In this document: piece by piece, positions 15,497 to 17,380 of the stretch | Position numbering within the stretch: the stretch's first letter is position 1 | Layout: each line of letters begins with the position of its first letter | Origin: Clostridiales bacterium UBA4821 | GTDB taxonomy: Bacteria; Bacillota; Clostridia; Acetivibrionales; UBA4821 | Length of the DNA: 17,380 bases | Reading direction: 5' to 3' | NCBI GenBank assembly: GCA_002402315.1 | Contig: DHFP01000254.1 | Location: 1 to 17,380 of the forward strand | Notes under the pieces: model-generated | Databases searched by the model: none | What the model was told of the DNA's origin: nothing | The model's input: the letters and a program-made list of their open reading frames with translations, nothing else | Position numbers and translations under genes: made by a program

Positions 15497-16393
15497 ATGG
15501 AAGAAACGATGAGAAGAACAGCACCCAGAAGGAGTACAGTTAGTCATCGGAGGAAAAGCAAGCCCATATATAACTACAAAATTATTCGTAAGATAATTAT
15601 TCAGTTAATTATAAGTGGACTGATACTAATTTGCATTCTCTCATTTAAAAATATAAATTCACCATTTGCAAAGCAGGTTTCAACGGGATTGGACAGATTT
15701 ATATCTTCTAATTTAGATTATAGCCAGGCGTATAAAAGCGTAAGTGATTTTGCAGCAAAGACCGGTAGTATGTTGAAGGGTTTTTTTTATCCGGCCTCCA
15801 AAAAACAAGCAATCCCAAATAGCGATACCTCTCGAGTGACCAATAAGGATATACCGGCAGAACAGGAACAAAGTAGCGAAGGAAAAAATAAGTCCAATAG
15901 TGAAGGTGCTTCGGTTAATAAATCGCATATAGCTGCACCAGTAACTAGTAGCATCAACTCAATAGACCCTTACGTGAAAAGTATAAAATCAAATTATAAG
16001 ATTGCATTGCCACTAAACGGGCCTGTGTCTTCAAAATTTGGTCTTAGGATAAATCCCATAACTAAGAAGGATGAGTTTCATCCAGGTATAGACATAAAGG
16101 CAAATATGGGAACTCCAATTTACGCAGCGATATCGGGTGAGGTAATAGAAGCAAGAAAAGGAACTACTTTCGGTAACTTTATAAAGATACAGAGTGGAAA
16201 GGATATTATAACAGTTTATGCTCACTGCAACAGACTTGTGGTTAAGAAAGGCCAGAAGGTTCGTTTAGGTCAAAAGATTGCAGAGGTAGGGAATACAGGT
16301 ATGTCGCTTGGAGCACACCTTCACTTTGAAGTTTGGAAGTCTGGAATACTTATTGATCCATCATATCTCTATAGTCAGTATGCATCTAAATAA
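15497..16393 (+). CDS. SpoIVFA-like membrane-anchored M23 (LytM) protein
   Basis: By position before an M50 protease it is the counterpart of SpoIVFA, the membrane protein that holds SpoIVFB inactive until a forespore signal arrives. A basic N-terminus (about 6-22) precedes one membrane segment (33-50), then a Ser/Asn-rich linker (about 100-155) and an M23 domain (about 168-292). The zinc and catalytic residues of active M23 enzymes are all present: H195 and D199 (HPGID), H243 (YAH), H274 and H276 (HLHFE). ATG 15497 is chosen because GGGAGG at 15484-15489 is seven nt upstream; the in-frame GTG 15491 is too close. In Bacillus expression is under sigma-E; I see no confident sigma-E match upstream. 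It could instead be a cell-wall endopeptidase. Confidence 0.85.
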   Translation: MEETMRRTAPRRSTVSHRRKSKPIYNYKIIRKIIIQLIISGLILICILSFKNINSPFAKQVSTGLDRFISSNLDYSQAYKSVSDFAAKTGSMLKGFFYPASKKQAIPNSDTSRVTNKDIPAEQEQSSEGKNKSNSEGASVNKSHIAAPVTSSINSIDPYVKSIKSNYKIALPLNGPVSSKFGLRINPITKKDEFHPGIDIKANMGTPIYAAISGEVIEARKGTTFGNFIKIQSGKDIITVYAHCNRLVVKKGQKVRLGQKIAEVGNTGMSLGAHLHFEVWKSGILIDPSYLYSQYASK

Positions 16394-16434
16394 GCAACAG
16401 CACCATTGACCGGCAGTATTTATGAGGTTTAAAT

Positions 16435-17346
16435 ATGAGAATTAAAAGTCTTGGTATTGACGTGGTTATTAGCCCATTAATGTTACCTATGCTGGCAGCT
16501 ATTTTTTTTATGAGGCAGCTAGATACTTATATGGTAGTTTTTGTTTGTGCTCTAATTCATGAATTAGCACATATTACTGCTGCAAGTAAGTATAAAATTG
16601 AAGTTGAGGCAATTGAGGTTTTGCCTGTCGGACTAGTTGCACGGACTGCTAAAATTAAAGGTATACCTCTTATGAGGGAGATTATAATATATATTTCAGG
16701 GCCCTTAATTAATATTGTACTTGCTTCAGTGGCAGCTTTACTGAAATATGGCTTTAATTTTTTAAACAATGAATTAATTGAAAAATTAATATTGATAAAT
16801 ATTCTTTTAGCTTTAGTGAATTTGCTGCCTATTATTCCTCTTGACGGCGGCAAGATTTTACATGCTGTACTAAGCTCAAAGATAGGTTATATTAAGGTAT
16901 CCAATATTTGTATTGTGTTGTCTAAGGCGGTTTGTGTAATAATACTGGTTCCTTCCATTGTAATATTGGGTTACACAGGTAATTTCTCAATTCTAATACT
17001 ATGTATTTTTATATTAATATATGCTACGAGATATGATGGCATATTAAAGGTAGAGACTTTAGCTGATATCATATACAAAAAAGAAGTTTTAATAAAGAAA
17101 AAAATTATAAAGATTGAAGTTGTAGCTGCGCATTTATCGGTAGAACTGATAGAACTAGTGAAGAGATTTAACCTGAATAAGCTATATTTTGTTATGGTTT
17201 TAGATGATCATTTAAAGACGGTTGGCATTGTTAATGAAGTAGAGATAATTGATTATATTATTAGGAATAACTCCTCGGCGTATCTTTATGATTTGATTAG
17301 TGACAATATATCTAAAGCCGATAATTGGGCTGATAATCAAGGTTAA
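16435..17346 (+). CDS. SpoIVFB-like M50 site-2 membrane metalloprotease
   Basis: In spore formers this intramembrane zinc protease cleaves pro-sigma-K in the mother cell. The active-site HELAH lies at residues 42-46 (H42, E43, H46), and the third ligand motif LPIIPLDGGKIL at 131-142 includes D137. About six hydrophobic segments occupy residues 10-198. The C-terminal part (about 205-303) resembles the CBS-type ATP-sensing domain of SpoIVFB, with ELVKRFNLNKLYFVMVLDD near 240-258. The 303-residue length is close to Bacillus SpoIVFB. It starts at ATG 16435 with GAGG at 16424-16427, 41 nt after the M23 gene. Position next to minDE and the M23 gene supports the sporulation role, though no substrate is visible here. 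Confidence 0.87.
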   Translation: MRIKSLGIDVVISPLMLPMLAAIFFMRQLDTYMVVFVCALIHELAHITAASKYKIEVEAIEVLPVGLVARTAKIKGIPLMREIIIYISGPLINIVLASVAALLKYGFNFLNNELIEKLILINILLALVNLLPIIPLDGGKILHAVLSSKIGYIKVSNICIVLSKAVCVIILVPSIVILGYTGNFSILILCIFILIYATRYDGILKVETLADIIYKKEVLIKKKIIKIEVVAAHLSVELIELVKRFNLNKLYFVMVLDDHLKTVGIVNEVEIIDYIIRNNSSAYLYDLISDNISKADNWADNQG

Positions 17347-17380
17347 ATTATAATTTAGAGTTATTTGCGATGTGATGAAG

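Noticed and set aside
1..17380. tRNA, rRNA, CRISPR arrays, insertion sequences with transposase, riboswitches
   Set aside because: I looked for CCA-ending cloverleafs, regularly spaced repeats, transposase motifs and conserved riboswitch cores and saw none; a covariance-model search could still find a small RNA.

Overview
The window is low-GC DNA with strong AGGAGG-type ribosome binding sites. Its core gene order is maf-radC-mreBCD-mrdA-minC, then minDE-rodA-mgsA, then a SpoIVFA-like/SpoIVFB-like pair. In Bacillus the same shape and division block (maf-radC-mreBCD-minCD-spoIVFAB) is conserved. The presence of minE, a DUF4321 gene and the SpoIVF pair points to an endospore-forming clostridium (Bacillota, Clostridia). 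I cannot fix genus or species from sequence alone.

Region 1 (1-3100) looks accessory. It holds a probable restriction endonuclease remnant or partner, a terminator, a TaqI-type N6-adenine DNA methyltransferase and another terminator. A small excisionase-like HTH protein and a short unknown protein follow. The 3' end of the unknown gene runs into a 25-bp palindrome resembling the dispersed REP-like elements of clostridia.

Region 2 (3100-4970) has a MecA-family ClpC adaptor on the minus strand, an AT-rich divergent spacer of about 336 bp, and an unrecognised 298-residue protein with a C-terminal segment resembling phage and mobile-element proteins.

Region 3 (4990-11450) starts at a near-perfect sigma-A promoter. 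It reads as one long operon: DUF4321, maf, radC, mreB, mreC, mreD, mrdA (PBP2). minC either continues this operon or uses its own promoter at 11387. The operon couples nucleotide-pool surveillance and a RadC-like protein to the elongasome, in which the MreB filament, MreC/MreD scaffold and PBP2 transpeptidase work together.

Region 4 (12178-15062) has its own promoter and carries minD, minE, rodA (the glycosyltransferase partner of PBP2) and mgsA, ending in a bidirectional terminator shared with a minus-strand UPF0180 (YkuS-like) gene. Region 5 (15497-17346) is a membrane-anchored M23 (LytM) protein followed by an M50 site-2 protease with the features of SpoIVFB, expected to act in forespore-mother cell signalling during sporulation.

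No clearly new system is visible. The most useful second looks are gene-boundary anomalies: an apparent ATA start and a possible 3' frame switch in mrdA, a missing start codon next to an A7 run in the UPF0180 gene, a probable 5' lesion in the endonuclease gene, and a palindromic repeat that writes the C-terminus of a small protein.
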